Assembly (NCBI GenBank): GCA_950097015.1
Contig: CATNEN010000015.1
Coordinates: 727,501-791,500, forward strand
Length of the DNA stretch: 64,000 bases
From: Macrostomum hystrix
Taxonomy: Eukaryota; Platyhelminthes; Macrostomidae
Reading direction: 5' to 3'
The notes below the pieces were generated by a model, which worked only from the letters and a program-made list of their open reading frames with translations, ran no database searches and was not told the DNA's origin. The position numbers and the translations under genes were made by a program. This document shows, in pieces, positions 1 to 13,700 of this stretch. How positions within the stretch are numbered: the first letter of the stretch is position 1; every line of letters begins with the position of its first letter.

Positions 1-1742
1 TATATATGCAATGATATGTTGCAATTATATGCAATGTATTTAAATAAGAAACACACTCAATTCAAAAGAAAGTAATTATTGTGTTAAAAAATTGACTTTC
101 AAGTCATTGCATCTTTTTATTTAACTAAATGAAAAAAAGATATTTTTTAAGGAAGAAGCCCATTCAGTTTTATAGTTGGAGTGACAGCTAAGACAATGTG
201 CTGCATTGCAAGTTTATTTAAATTTACAACCAGCATAGGCTAGAGGTGCGAAGGAATGTGGCATATGGCATAATCAATAGACTTGCCAAACATTTGGCTT
301 ATTGAGTTGGCTGGCTTGTTGCACTAAACCCACCTGAACTAGACAGAAATGAAGAGGTTACAATGGCACTTGCTGATCACATATTTTCAGGCTGCCTCAT
401 TATAATAAAAAGTTTTTGTCTAGTTTTAAGCCTAGCTTACATTCAATAGAAGACCACATTTCTGTAGGTCAACCTAAACAACAACCAATAAATTAGCATG
501 AAAATGAAATTTGCCAGCCAGCTATATAAATTTTGAATGTGACAAGCTATAGTAAAAATTATTTGACTTTCGCAGTCGCAATTGCTGCCGCTGCGCTGTC
601 AACTACACATCTGGACTGGCCCAAATGGACCATGGTGGCAGGCTCGACAGGTGTAATTGATTAATATTACGGCTGCAAACGTAATAAATAAATATTTTAA
701 TTAAGCAAAAAAGGAAATAATAAGGTAATTCTAAACACCTACTAAAACACAAATATGCTTAACGTCACTTTGCTTTGCATTCGCATTATCAAAAGCGAAA
801 ACTCTTTCTTGGAAAGAGAAAAATTTAAATATGAACAAAATCTAAGAAACATAACAAAACACTTTTCAATGAATGACAAAAATCTTTATAAGCACACATT
901 AAAAATTTCTTCTTTGAGTTCCTTTACGAACTTCTGACGTAAATTTTAAGAAATAAAACCTATAAGAAAATGCAATCGATTGATAGTAAACCAACTATTT
1001 TATTACAAATTTTGGCCAATGTGATAAAAGCGAGGGACCGGCCCATTCTGGTCAGTGGACGGGCCGTAAACTCCCGTCCACTTTTATATATTTATACTTC
1101 TATACCATATACTTCTATATTTAATGAAGCATTTTAATCGTTGCCCTAGTCTTTCAGTTTTATGATTTCGAGTACTTTTTAGATTAAAAATAGCCCAGCT
1201 GCTAGATCATTGCTAAACGTTGAAAGAGCTTCCGATAGAACGTTCAGAGATCTCACTCGTTGCATGTATCTTAGTCGAAGCACATTGTTTCAGAACAAAT
1301 TTATATACACTTTAGTGCATATGAATACAATAAAATGTACTGAATTTCGCTTTAAAAAGCATTTAAATACTTTTGAAAATAATTACGATGTTTTAAAAAT
1401 ATTAAAATATTATATTAAATATTAAATTACGACATCTTTCGTTGTAGCAGTACTTTTAAACAAAATGATTTTTACGTGCAAGTATGGCAGCTACACATAA
1501 TAAGAAATGCGTGTACATGGTAAGTAAATATATTTGATATTGTTTTTATTAGATAATTACTTTTATTTTTAGCAGTACAAGCAATTGCGTAGCGATTTGA
1601 AAGGTTTTCGTTTTTCGTTTTCGTGGTGTTTCGCCGCTTGAGCTTGTCTTCCCGCTCGTTTCACAAGCATATTTTAATATTTTACGTAGAAACTAGTGTC
1701 ATGTAGTTTAAGATTAAGCTACACGTTTAAGCGACTCCAGAT
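1..1742. other. 5' flanking region, AT-rich, no gene seen
   Basis: This AT-rich stretch has only short chance ORFs (for example 755-937 and 1210-1425) with no protein-like composition. It should contain the promoter and 5' UTR of the RNF213-like gene that starts at 1743. I see no clear TATA box or other site that I would defend. Confidence 0.5.
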
Positions 1743-4700
1743 ATGGAGAAAAATACACATCTGAAACTGTATCTTGGTAAGTCTTTTTGGTATTTTTGGC
1801 ACTATTTTGTGACAGATAAATCGTAGAAAAATCTGTAAAGCCAATTTAACCACTCAGAAGTATATTTTATGTATAAGTAAATTTTTCAATACTTAAAAAA
1901 ACATACATTTGTTTTGGATTGGCAAGACTAAAATTCTTACCATGAATCTGATATTATACTAGATGTATATTAGCCATAGATAACCAACGGCATTGTGTGA
2001 GCTTTTCAGCATAGCTAACTTAGCTCACAACTCACAATTAAGGTGACGGCAACTAGAAGATCTTAGGTAGGTCTTCTGGTACAATCTGTCTGCTCGGTTG
2101 CCAGAATGTATCAGGAGAACTTATCCAAGATGTCTGGATTTCAAGATGTCTGTCTCGATTAAGTAAAGAGTAATATTGTTAGATATATTAAACAGCTAAT
2201 GTTAGTCAAAACTGCCAGAAATAAATTCAAATAGACAATTTAACAAAAATACAAAAGTACATCAGTAAACTGATCCATTCTACTCGACTTCAAAACTGAT
2301 CTTACATTTTATTCTTTCATTCAACTTTATTTAGTTTTAGCTTTTCCTCAGTGTTCATCAGAGGAGGCTGAATCTATCAAGCAATTCGTCAATGAACGCC
2401 AAGAGAAGCTTGTTTCTGTAGTCTGTGATTTCATGGGCCGATATGCAACCATAGAAAGACATTCACTCGAATGTCGCCCAATAAATGATCGACAAGTCCG
2501 GTTTGGAATTTTTTTTGAAGTTTCATTTGCGAGTGCCCAAACTGCTGCAGAATTTTGCAAGCTGTGGACTCAACCTGAATTCAAGGATTCCATTTTGAAG
2601 CTTCAGGAATCTGCTAATGCTCAGTTGGATGGAAGGTTGCTCTCTACTATCTACTTTAATCCAAATCAACTGCAGAAGTGAGTTTCCTTTTTCTATGATT
2701 GATATTTTTACTTAGCTTTCCTAGCTCTTACTTAAATACTTAGTTATGTATATAATGTACTTAAGGTTTGATAAAGGGTATTATTTTCACCAGTGAAAAA
2801 TTTTGTTCTACAGAGGGTCAAGCTGCGATATTGGAAGGCTTTTTCATTTCTAATTGACAATTTCCACTTCCGATTTGTTTACCAGTGCCCTCGCGACAGC
2901 AGGAAATGAAGCAGCCTTCAGTTCTAATGCTGACAATCCGACAGGCCAGACTGGGCCTCAGAATCCGACAGGCCAGACTGGGCCTCAGAATCCGACAGGC
3001 CAGACTGGGCCCTTAAATCCGACAGGCCAGACTGGGCCCTTAAATCCGACAGGCCAGACTGGGCCTCAGAATCCGACAGGCCAGACTGGGCCCTTAAATC
3101 CGACAGGCCAGACTGGGCCCTTAAATCCGACAGGCCAGACTGGGCCTCAGAATCCGACAGGCCAGACTGGGCCTCAGAATCCAACAGGCCAGACTGGGCC
3201 TCAGAATCCGACAGGCCAGACTGGGCCTCAGAATCCGACAGGCCAGACTGCAAGGCCTAATTCAGGCTCATCGAATGTTACTGCGCACGGAGATCACAGA
3301 TTTGGTGGTCGAAAGGTTAGTAGAAAAGGTATCTATTATCAGTAGGACTACCAAGCCATTTTGCCGCCCGTTTTTATACCAAGGGGGTTTTTTGGCTGAA
3401 AATGTTTTTGCCAGCGCCTGAATGCTTTGGGGGTGACTGATTGGTTGACAGACTAGTCGAGGGTGTCCTATGGTTGAGCTGCGCCTAATAGTTAGGCTTG
3501 AACAGTGAAATTGGAGAAATTCGCGTCAGGGTGTCCATAGTGGCCTAGTTCCACCTGTTGTAGCTCTTGAAGGTCTAGATAGATAAGAGAGATAGATCTA
3601 GATAAAGGTCGGTGACCGCAGGAGTCGGAGATGATGCAGGCACATTCGGGTGACATGCTGATAAAGTTTGAAGGTCTGGAAAGGCTGCACTGAGGCGCAG
3701 TGCAAATTCGTGTATAGGGGTGTGTGAAATACACTAGCTCTGATGGGAAAAAGAAAAATCGTACCTTCGGCCAGAAACATTGAATATCTCGAATGTCTGA
3801 AGAGCTGGCGACTTGTTTCTTGTTTCAGAAGATGCGCAACAAAAAGTTGGCCCGTGTTCTTGAGTTGTGGGATTGCATTGCTCTGTTCGGGTGCAACAAA
3901 AATTATTGTCAGGGGGCTGAATTCCCCTCCCTTGGTAGAAAAACGGGCGGCAAAATGGCTTGGTAGTCCTACTGTTAATTTTGTCGTTCAAAATCAATCA
4001 ATATCAATATAGATAAATCCTCACATTGTTTGGGCTTGAATTATTTGGTGAAAAAGATAAAAGGCGTGAAATGATTCAATTCAACTATAAGTCGTCCTTG
4101 TACATGCGCTATAGGGTCGGAGTATCTTTTTAAGCGATGAAAACATTTTTGTCTTTTCAGTCCGCTGTTTTCGAAGAAGAATATCAGAGTATGCCGCCAA
4201 ACATTCGCCAGTTCTATGTAAGTAATCATAAAAAAGATTTTATTTTCAGTCAAATAAATATTTTTAAGGAATTGCAACTTTCACACAAAAACTGTTCTTG
4301 TAGACGAGGCGGGTCTTCTGCATTCAGATTGCCCAATTTTTTCATCTACAACCGAATATTCATGATTATGAGCTCCTCAGAGGATTGAATGGCCAAGTCT
4401 TTGTAACAGCGAATGGCTTGCTGCCGGATATGATATGGCCTATTAATATTTCGTCGCTTGTGCGATCGTTAATTGCTGTCTTCTACACAGAGTCGTCCGT
4501 AAAAAATGTGGATTTGCAAATCGGGCTATCTTTTCTACAAAATAATGAAAATATGGCTGCCTTTCAATCGCTACTCTTTGCAAAGGAGATTAAAGGACAG
4601 TTGGAAAAAGGTTTTCTTCAACAGGTCGACTCACACGATACATTCGGATTGTTGGAGCGGAAGTCGCATGTTGTGAATTTGAAGCAGGAGCCTACGATGC

Positions 4701-7700
4701 ACTTCATTTGTTTTGGATATTGCAACCGATTTCTGCCCAATTCATATGTCTTCTGGAACTTTTTTGCGAACCATCTAACCACGTGTGCACTGACTCTGAG
4801 CAGTGATGTCCAGACAATTGATTTCGAGCTGTGTCTGGATGCTCTTAAAAGTCACATTGCTGATACTGATAATGACTTCAAGCAAAGAAATAAGCCAATG
4901 AACGTTGGAGCATCTGTGGAAATGCTGGCAAAGGTTTTGACGAAGCACATGATACAGTTCATTCACTTTTATAACTGGCCTCTAAGCGAATCTGCATGTT
5001 TGCTTTACGTATGCATTCTGCTGCATGCCAATAAAATTGAAAGCGACCAGTTCAAAAACTACGGAGGAAAGGCACAGTTACCATTTTTAGGCGTCCTGAA
5101 CAAGGCACTCACATTATCAAGTGAAAAGCACGCAACGACTTTCATGCAAGCTGCAGGCGACAACCCAGTAGGTTTCGTATCTCTGCTGAAAAACATGAAA
5201 GCTTTCAACTGCCCTGAAACTGTTAAGCTGCTTCAATATTTTCTTGATCGCTTCGATGCAAAATCGCCTATCTTTAATGCCATTCTGGATGATTCCGAAA
5301 CGATGAAATGCGTTAGTATAATCGAAAAAGTTAGGCTGTTTGTCAAGGCCGAACGAGAGCTGGATCTCGACAAGATTTTGCCGCATGTTACTAAGCTCGC
5401 TGAGATCCCTAAACTGCTTGAGGCTGTATCACAATTAGATTCTAATATTCAAGATGACTTCAAATGCTGCATTCGGGCAAAGGCTGTCGATGTACTTTTT
5501 GCAGAAATAGATCTCGACAATCATCTACGCATTGGTGTTCATGAGTGGCAGCAGATTAATGAATTTATGGACACATGTGGATTTGCTGAAGATCAGAGAA
5601 AAATTGTGTGCGATGCTGTAAAAGCTGCGTGCATGAAAACCCTTTCTGTAGATTCGCCTTTGCAGGCCAGGGAAGAGTTTCAAAAGTCTGTCGCCACCTT
5701 TCTGAATGAATGCAGATTCATTGCCAGCCCTGATGAGGCTATCGAAGTTCTGAGCACTATATTTGAGTTGCAAAAGTCGCCAAAGCTGAAAACGTTTTTG
5801 GCAGAGCAGCTAAACGACCTAAAGGTTGTAAAACTTGCTTTACAAGAATCGAAGAGAGAAGCACTTGAGGTAGTCTTCACAAAAGCATTAAATCTGCTTG
5901 AAGCAAAAGGGAAGCAGGCTAACGACAAAGAAACGAAAAAATGCTGTGTTGTTCAAGACTTGCAGCTACAAATGGAGAGCGCCAAAAACACTGAGGGCCT
6001 GCAGCCACTGTGGCTTGAGGCTTTTAGAAGCTTTACTTTACAGCCACGTTGTGCAACTAAAGAGTACCTTACTGCAATCTGGCATGATTTGAAACAGCTA
6101 AGCGATCGCCCTGACGTAACAGAGCTCTTTGAAGTTTTCTATGAGAGTTGCCTCAGCCATTTGGAGAATCAGCAAACGACAAGACAAGTGGGAGACTTCC
6201 TGCTGGAAATTGATTTCGGAGAAGTATTGCAACCAACAAAGTAAGCAACTGTTCTTCACCTGCAATCCTTACCTGCAAGATGATTTTTTTAACTCAGTGT
6301 TTTAGACAGTTAGTTTTTCTCTGCACACTTTTTCTATTCTTGCGCTTTTATTCAGTTTGTAAGTACATAGACATTAAAATGATATTAAGGGCAGCAGGAA
6401 GTGACACATCTGTTGATGACACTAGACCCGCAGCCAGCGAGAAGGCAACTCTGCCCATTCTGCTAACTCCTGAGCACATACGCTCACAGATACCGTACTC
6501 AGGCACACGCTCATACAGGTGTGTACGAGCGTACATCTGCCCTGACTTTCTCATCGTCAGGCAGTGTACAATTCACCGTGCCTTGGTGGTCGGCCCTCAT
6601 GGTCGTAATTTGAATGACAAGCCCCCAAGCCTTCTTTCCGCGGCTGCGCCCCAAATGAATCGAGCTCAGGGACCTTGGTGCGGGAGGCAAACGCAAATCA
6701 CAGCTCTGCCACTCACCCGCCTACATGCACACGTTTGCTTACTAAACAGTATAAAGTGTCAGACTCCAAAAAATTGTTCGATTATCATAACATTTGCATT
6801 TCACAGGACTACTCGACTTCTTCAACAAGCCGTTTTTTCCTATCTGATCAACACTAAGGTTGCGCACCAGTCCAACCAACTAGAAGACAGACTTTTGACT
6901 ATGTTGAAATGCCCTACGGCCTGGTGTTGGTTGGAGGCTACGAGGGAACACAGCGAAGACATGGAAAGATTACTCGACTGCGAAAACATGCAGCAGTTAA
7001 AAAGCTGGCTGAGTAAACTTAAAGCAATGGAATTCACAGTGCCCCAGCTTGAAACTTTGAAGGCAAAGTTCAAAGATGAGCTTCTGAACATGTTTGATCG
7101 CTTCCTCAGTGCGTGCCGGATTTCAGAAGATCGCGGGATAAAAAGTCTGATTGACAAGATGACTGAGACGAGCGACAGGTACCAAGCTGACGTGGAAAAT
7201 GCAAAGAAAGTACTTGATTGGCTGTCCTCTTTCAGTGAAACGCTTGACGATTTACAAGTTTATCAGAATAGATTCAAGGACACTACTTCAGAAGTATGCA
7301 ACTGCATAAATCTAATGGCAGGACACAACCTTTTTAAATGTGTCTTTCAAGAGTATTACTCCATTTCTCGTGAGCTAAGTGACCTCTTAGAGTCGACAGT
7401 TTTCACTGCAATTTACTCAAGCAGATGTTTTGATGTTACTGAAAGCGTTAGTGAAGTGTTTGGAATAGTTAAACCTGCAATTTCGCAGTACAAGAAATTT
7501 TTGCAAGAAACCATCTCATACAAGAGACTTTCGGATGTTCAAGGGAAATTTTCCCCCGACACAGACATCGATTCCGAACAAAATCTTGCTCGCAGGTTTC
7601 TCGACCAGGAGCCTGAAGCCCTGATGGATACAGCTTTGGTTGAAAATTTAATGCACCTAAAGACATGGAAGCTGTATTGCGATCTGCTTTTAAAGTCGCC

Positions 7701-10700
7701 ATTGCGGCATCTTTGTGAAAATCCCGTGCTGCAGGCTAGTAAGCATTATTTAGAAAACTGTGCCGATGATGCGCTCGTGACTGATTTTAATGAGGCGGCT
7801 CTCCAACTTAAACAAATGTGTTTGCCTCTCTCAACAAATCATTGGAACATTCTCACAGCCCTGTGTGATAGAAAGGAATTATTTGAATTTCTAATTGCCC
7901 AGATCAACTCTGACTTTCAACAGCTTTTTGATGCGGCCAACGATGAAGACTCAGAGGAAGTCAGCTTCTCACACATCAATGCTCTCATAAAGCTTCAAGA
8001 AATGTTCAGGCTTCTCATTAATAAAGTGCAGACTGGCGAAGGCATGATGAAGAACAAAACAACAATGGAGGAGCTAGCGATGGCCCTTGATTTTGGTATT
8101 GAATGCTCAGATCAGGAGACCCCAGACGGACGAGCCAAAGACGCAATAGATTACATCGAGATCTGCCACAGCCATCTCAGAGCGATTCAGGCTTTGCACG
8201 ACAGCCTATCGTCTCGTGGCGACTCTTCTAGAAAGCAAGCCCTAACCTTGGTCCAGTGCTTGGATGATGAGAAACTTGATTTTGCGATCGAAATTAGCGA
8301 CAGTGAATCTACGTGCACATTGATGGATGTTGAAGTACTCGAGGACTGGCCATTGGCTAAATTAATTGAGCACAGATGTCGAGTGCTGATGATCCTGGGA
8401 TCTTCGTATTCCCTTGTCGATGAAAACGACCGCATCCAGTTAAAAATATTTGTGGAAATAGTAGACGTACTGGAGAAGGTAAGTGATTCCATAAATCAAA
8501 TATCTGGTATTTCATTTATGTAAAAATCAAATAGGATTTTTAGGACTATTTAAGACACTAAGCTAGCGAGCTTTTACGAGCCCTGATTCTAACCCGAAGA
8601 TCCAGATTCTCGTTATAAATCAGTAGACTTTTTGTTTGCGCCTTTTATTAATTTTAAGTATTTTTTTACAATTAAGAACCTCTAACTAAATTTCGTAAAA
8701 TATTGCATGCAATAAATTTCTAATCCCCAGGTTTTTCTACTGTACACAAAGCTCCGCGCAGTTGGCCATCCACTTCACAACGAAGCTAGTGTTCAGGGCT
8801 CTGCGAAAGGTTTGAAAGATCGCGAGGGTGAGTGTCGCCAGCATCTGGAGACTTGGGAGGCTGTGCTGCGTGATGCGAGGCAGAGGAAACCTCTACTGAA
8901 CTATTTGTTTGGAGCCAACCTGCTCTGCGTGCACCACCATTTTCTAACGCACTCGCGTGACATTGATATCAAGCCCATTCTTCGCTTCATGAATCTGAAT
9001 GCTGAGAGCGGCGTCAGGCAGTCGCAGGTTCAGTTTAGCTTGGACCAGGTCCGGAAAATGCAGATTAAAGAGCAAAAGGAATGCCTAATGAATCATCTGA
9101 TGTCACTGGCTGACGAGCTGGCTAAGCTGGATGGCCTGCCTGACCACCAGCTTTACTGTGCGCAGCATCTGCCCAGTTCGCCACTGTGTGTTCAGCAAGG
9201 GCGACTCATGGTCTTACGAGTCGATCCGAGCCACGAGCCGCATTCTATCAGAGCGTTTCTCAGTGTCTGGCGTCACTCTCAGGTAATTTCTAATTGCTGA
9301 AAGGAACGAACCTACATGAGAAGTCCATTTGGGTGTCCATACTAAACATATTTCATTTGTATTGTTTGTTTACTTGATATAGTGTTCTAGTGCATTTAAA
9401 GTCACCGTATTTATTGCCCTACATTCATGTAGGCTTTCAGGATAGATGTAGAGTTTATTTAATTTACATTCTACGCTATAAGTTGATTTGTTTTGCAATA
9501 AGCTTGAATCACCAATCCTTGCAGTCCTACAAGCCGCAACCATCAGAGATTTTATTCTGTTCTGCGGACACCGCCGAGGAAGAAATCTCTCTTATCCTGC
9601 GCCGATGCGCTCAGAGTCGTGACAGAGTTCACTACATCATCTGTACAGAGCTGCTCAGTCAGCGACTGCTCAACCACCTGGCTGCTGGAATTCTCTACCT
9701 GTGCGATGCAGGCAACCTTGGGCGCCTGGCTGTGTTCTGCCGAGCTGCCATCAATCACCGACTGCTCGGAATCTTCAGGGACCAGTGTCAACAGCTGCAG
9801 CCGGAATGGGACTCGAATTCACAACTTTCTGAGTCACTCGGCGCCATCTGTGACAACTCTGTCACTGTTGTTCGATCTGAGAGGGCCGGCTGTGGCAAAA
9901 CGGAGATGGTGCGCAGGCTGGCTGCCGACACGGAGAGCAGTCTGAGGTGCGTTCACGTCAGCGGCAGAGTCAATAAGCTTGATCTCGTGGCGAGGCTTCG
10001 TGATCTGGATGAAACTCACCTGCTGCATCTGGACATTGGTTGGGTTGAGGATGCTGGTGGACTAGAGACTTTGCTGTTTGAGGCCCTGCTTACTGGAATG
10101 CTTTGCCACTCCAGCAGACCGTTGATTTTCAAGCCTGGTCGAGTTGTCATCGAGTTGGCAAACAGCGCTAACGATGAGTTGGCAGAGCAGTTCGTACTAT
10201 TCAACCGTCTGCCGTCACGGCATGTGGTGATGATTCGATGGCAAAGCCTGGATGACCTTCTGGTATCGCGCGAGCCAAGGAGCCCAGTTCAGATGGTTGC
10301 GAAGTACAAGCAAGCTCTTGACTTAAGAAGCCTAGACTCTACAGAAGTTTCATTGGACAATGTACTGGAACCTGATGAATGCCGCCGCTGGTTGAAGCGC
10401 GCACTGGACCCCTTGGAAGAGCAGTCCTACCTGACTGTAACAGCCACTCTTCGAGTTTTGGCGGATCAGCTGAAGAAGCTGTCCTCGAGTGCTTTCTTCA
10501 AGATCTCCGGTGTTGCAGAAACGTTTGGCCGCAACGCGTCGCCAACAATCAGATCAGATCTGGTTCGGCTTCTTTTTACCTCAGTTTTGCGGCTGATGTG
10601 CCGATCGGTGGCCCCGTCTAAAGCGAAGCAAGCCAAGTCTAAGCTGGGCGAGTTTGGCTCGGATGAATCAGTGAAGCGATTTGAAGGCTTCCTAAGCTGG

Positions 10701-13700
10701 GAGTCCTTCGATCACCTGTCACCGGTGTTTCAGAAGCAGGACATTGCCGCAGTGGAGTTGGTTTATCGCAGTTTACGCGATGTTCCCGATGAAATCCGTC
10801 GTCTGTTCGAGCGGAATATGAGCGCAGGCCGCCTTGTTGACTACGCTGAGATGAAGCAGGCGAAGCTGCTAGAGAAGCTAGTGCGGATCGCTGGCCGCGG
10901 GAATCCTGGACACCGTCCACCGGGACTGTCGGAAGAAGACGACGACGAGCGTGGCGGGAGCGGGTTGTATGCCATCACGGCCGACAACTTTCTGAAGATG
11001 GTTCTCATCAGTCTCCGCATCGACTGCGATGTTCCTGTGCTGATTATTGGAGAGACTGGTTGTGGAAAAACTAGCTTGGTTCGATTCTTGAGCAAGGTGA
11101 GTCTTCAGTCTCACAATTCAGCTGTCTGTACTATGCGTAAGTTTTTCAATATTCAACAAATTTTCACATTTTTTTCGCGAACAGGTTCACGAAGCTCGCC
11201 TAATAGTGCTAAACTTTCACGCGGGCACAACGCAGGAGCGGATAGTCGATGCGGTGAAGAGGGCTGCCAATGAGGCCAGGAATCTGATTTTACAGCGCAG
11301 AGAAGGTGAAAAGCTGCGGGACACAAAGTCCGTATGGATGTTTTTAGACGAAATCAACACCTGCGACCACCTGGGCATGCTGAAGGAGCTCATCTGTCAC
11401 AGACGCCTGCTAGGGGCTCCGCTGCCCCCCAATCTTCGCTTCTTGGCCGCTTCAAATCCCTACAGGCTAAGGGACCCGGAGGCTGCCCTGACCGCCGGAT
11501 TCCGGCTAGCCGAGAGGGAGCACGACCGGATGAGGCACCTGGTTTACCGGGTGAACCCCCTCCCAGAGTCCATCCTGGACCTCGTTTGGGACTTTGGTCG
11601 GCTGCAGGATGCGGATGAGATGGAGTACATTAAGCGGATGCTTCGAGACCAGCTGCCGGAGATGCAGACTCAGTTACTGGAAACTTTAGCCACGGCGGTG
11701 TGTAGATCCCAGCGTTTCATTCGGCTGCTGGAGAAGACGGAGTACGCAATCAGCCTCCGGGATGTTCGTCGTTGCTGCGAGTTCATTGCCTTTTTCCGCT
11801 GGTTCTACGACCTAAAGGACAAGGAGTGCGGGAAGATGCCCAGAGCTAACCCTCATCGGCAGCATCACCCTCATCTGCCGCTAATCATGTCGCTGTACGT
11901 CTGCTATTATGTGCGCATCCGCTCTGCAGCCAAGCGGACTGAATACGCGAATACCATCTTGTCCCTCCTGGCTGCTGAGGCTGAGGTAAGAATGCACGAG
12001 TAATATTTTTATCGGAATGGAATCTATACGTCCATTTCGGGCAAACGCTTTTGACGGCTAGCATTTTGTGAGGTTTTAGTTTCTGTTTACATGTAATTTA
12101 CAAGTAGTTCCTGTTGCCTTGTAGTCAGATTGTATACATTGAGTATTTTCGAATACCTAGTTCAGTCTATGAGTTCTTACTCTCTTTGAGAACAAGATTT
12201 TTTTAGTTACCTAATGCAGAGACCGTCAGGACCAGACTGTTAAACAGTTTCATCTTGCGCACACCTGGGAGATCTGCACTGTTTGAGCGTTCTAGATGTT
12301 CTAGACCCGTTAGAGTCTCCCGGAGATTCTCTTAACCGGTAAAGTCTGATACATTTCCCGTCCCATCCCAGGACATTATTCGCAAGGATCAAGAGGACAT
12401 CATAGGTCGCATGGCGCTGCCAGAAAACGTGGCCCGCAACGCAGCCCTGTTGGAGAATGTGTTCATCCTGCTGTGCTGCGTGTACAACAAGGTTCCAGTG
12501 TTCCTGGTCGGCAAGCCCGGCTGCTCCAAGAGCCTCGCAGTGACGCTCCTCCGAAGCAACCTGCGTGGCCGCGACTCCGGCGACCCATTCTTCAAGGCGC
12601 TGCCCGCCCTGCGCTTCTTTTGCTACCAGGGCTCGGAGGCCTCCACTTCGGACGGCATCTACAAGCTGTTCCAAAGGGCCACCCAGAAGGCACACGAAGA
12701 GTCTAAAGAGGAATACCGGTGAGAGAAGAACTGATTTGAAGTAGGATGTCTTTTCTTAGCTGGTTACCCGTACTGTAATTAATAGAAATGACACCTTACC
12801 CGAGTGGGTCAGATGTGCAGTCAGTCGCACAGCCGACTCTTCAAAGGTTCAGTCTGTACAGCTGTTCAGTCCATGGATGCGAGCCACCACACTCTCACCC
12901 ATTTTGCAGCTGGGGGAATTCAAGCACTGGGGAATTTAAGTGTCTTGCTTAAACAAAAATTCTCTTGGGCTGAGATTCGAACTTGCAACCTCTCGGTCTC
13001 CTCCAATCACTGGGCTACTCCTCAGCATCCGTGCGCACACTCCTCAGCTTTTCTTTGTCATTCCGCAGCTACGTAGTTCTGCTTGACGAGATTGGGTTGG
13101 CCGAGAAGTCGCGCCACAATCCGCTGAAGGTGCTCCACAGCCTGCTGGAGCCGGAGGAATCCGAGTTCACCTGCAAGGCTCGCGTAGCCGTTCTCGGTCT
13201 CTCCAACTGGGCGCTGGACCCGGCCAAGATGAACAGGGCGGTGCACATCTCCCGGCCTGAAATGACCTCTGATGAGCTGCTCATCACTGGCACCGCCATC
13301 GTGCTGGAGGGCAGTGAAAAGCAGGGCGAAGGCAATGCTGGTGGTCGAATCGACAAGGACGATATGGAGAAAATTGCTACGGCCTGTCATGCGTACTTCA
13401 GCGAACAGCCTGAAGAGGACTTCCACGGACTGAGGGATTACTATTACCTGGTGAAGTTCCTGGCCAAGGAGAAGCTCAACATGCAGCTGAACAAGCTGGG
13501 CATCTTGAGCCGCGGCCTTGTGCGCAACTTCTCCGGGCTAAAGCAGCCGTATTTTCTCGAACACTTTGTGTGCGAGTACTCTGGCCTGGACTCTGCTTAC
13601 TCAGAAATGATTAGCCAGATGGACAAGGTAGGACGTGACCAGCCATTTGTTGCACACACCTACTGGTTCATTATTAGCATTAATTACTCTAGCCGTCAAA

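Noticed and set aside
2924-3253. Minus-strand 109-aa ORF (QSGLSDSEA repeats)
   Set aside because: It is the complement of the in-frame NPTGQTGPQ coding repeat of the RNF213-like gene and has no supporting exons.
3734-4012. ORFs on both strands inside the MITE at 3340-3974
   Set aside because: Too short, overlapping on opposite strands, and not transposase-like; the second MITE copy carries frameshifts in the same regions.
6280-6806. Apparent N-terminal extension of the 747-aa ORF that ends at 8523
   Set aside because: This part is a SINE insertion within an intron. The exon begins at 6807 after TTTCACAG, where the phase matches the exon ending at 6240.
12804-13068. Open frames leading into the exon at 13069
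   Set aside because: The sequence is a SINE (family 2) in intron 10. The acceptor CCGCAG at 13068 gives the correct phase and the VVLLDEIG Walker B.
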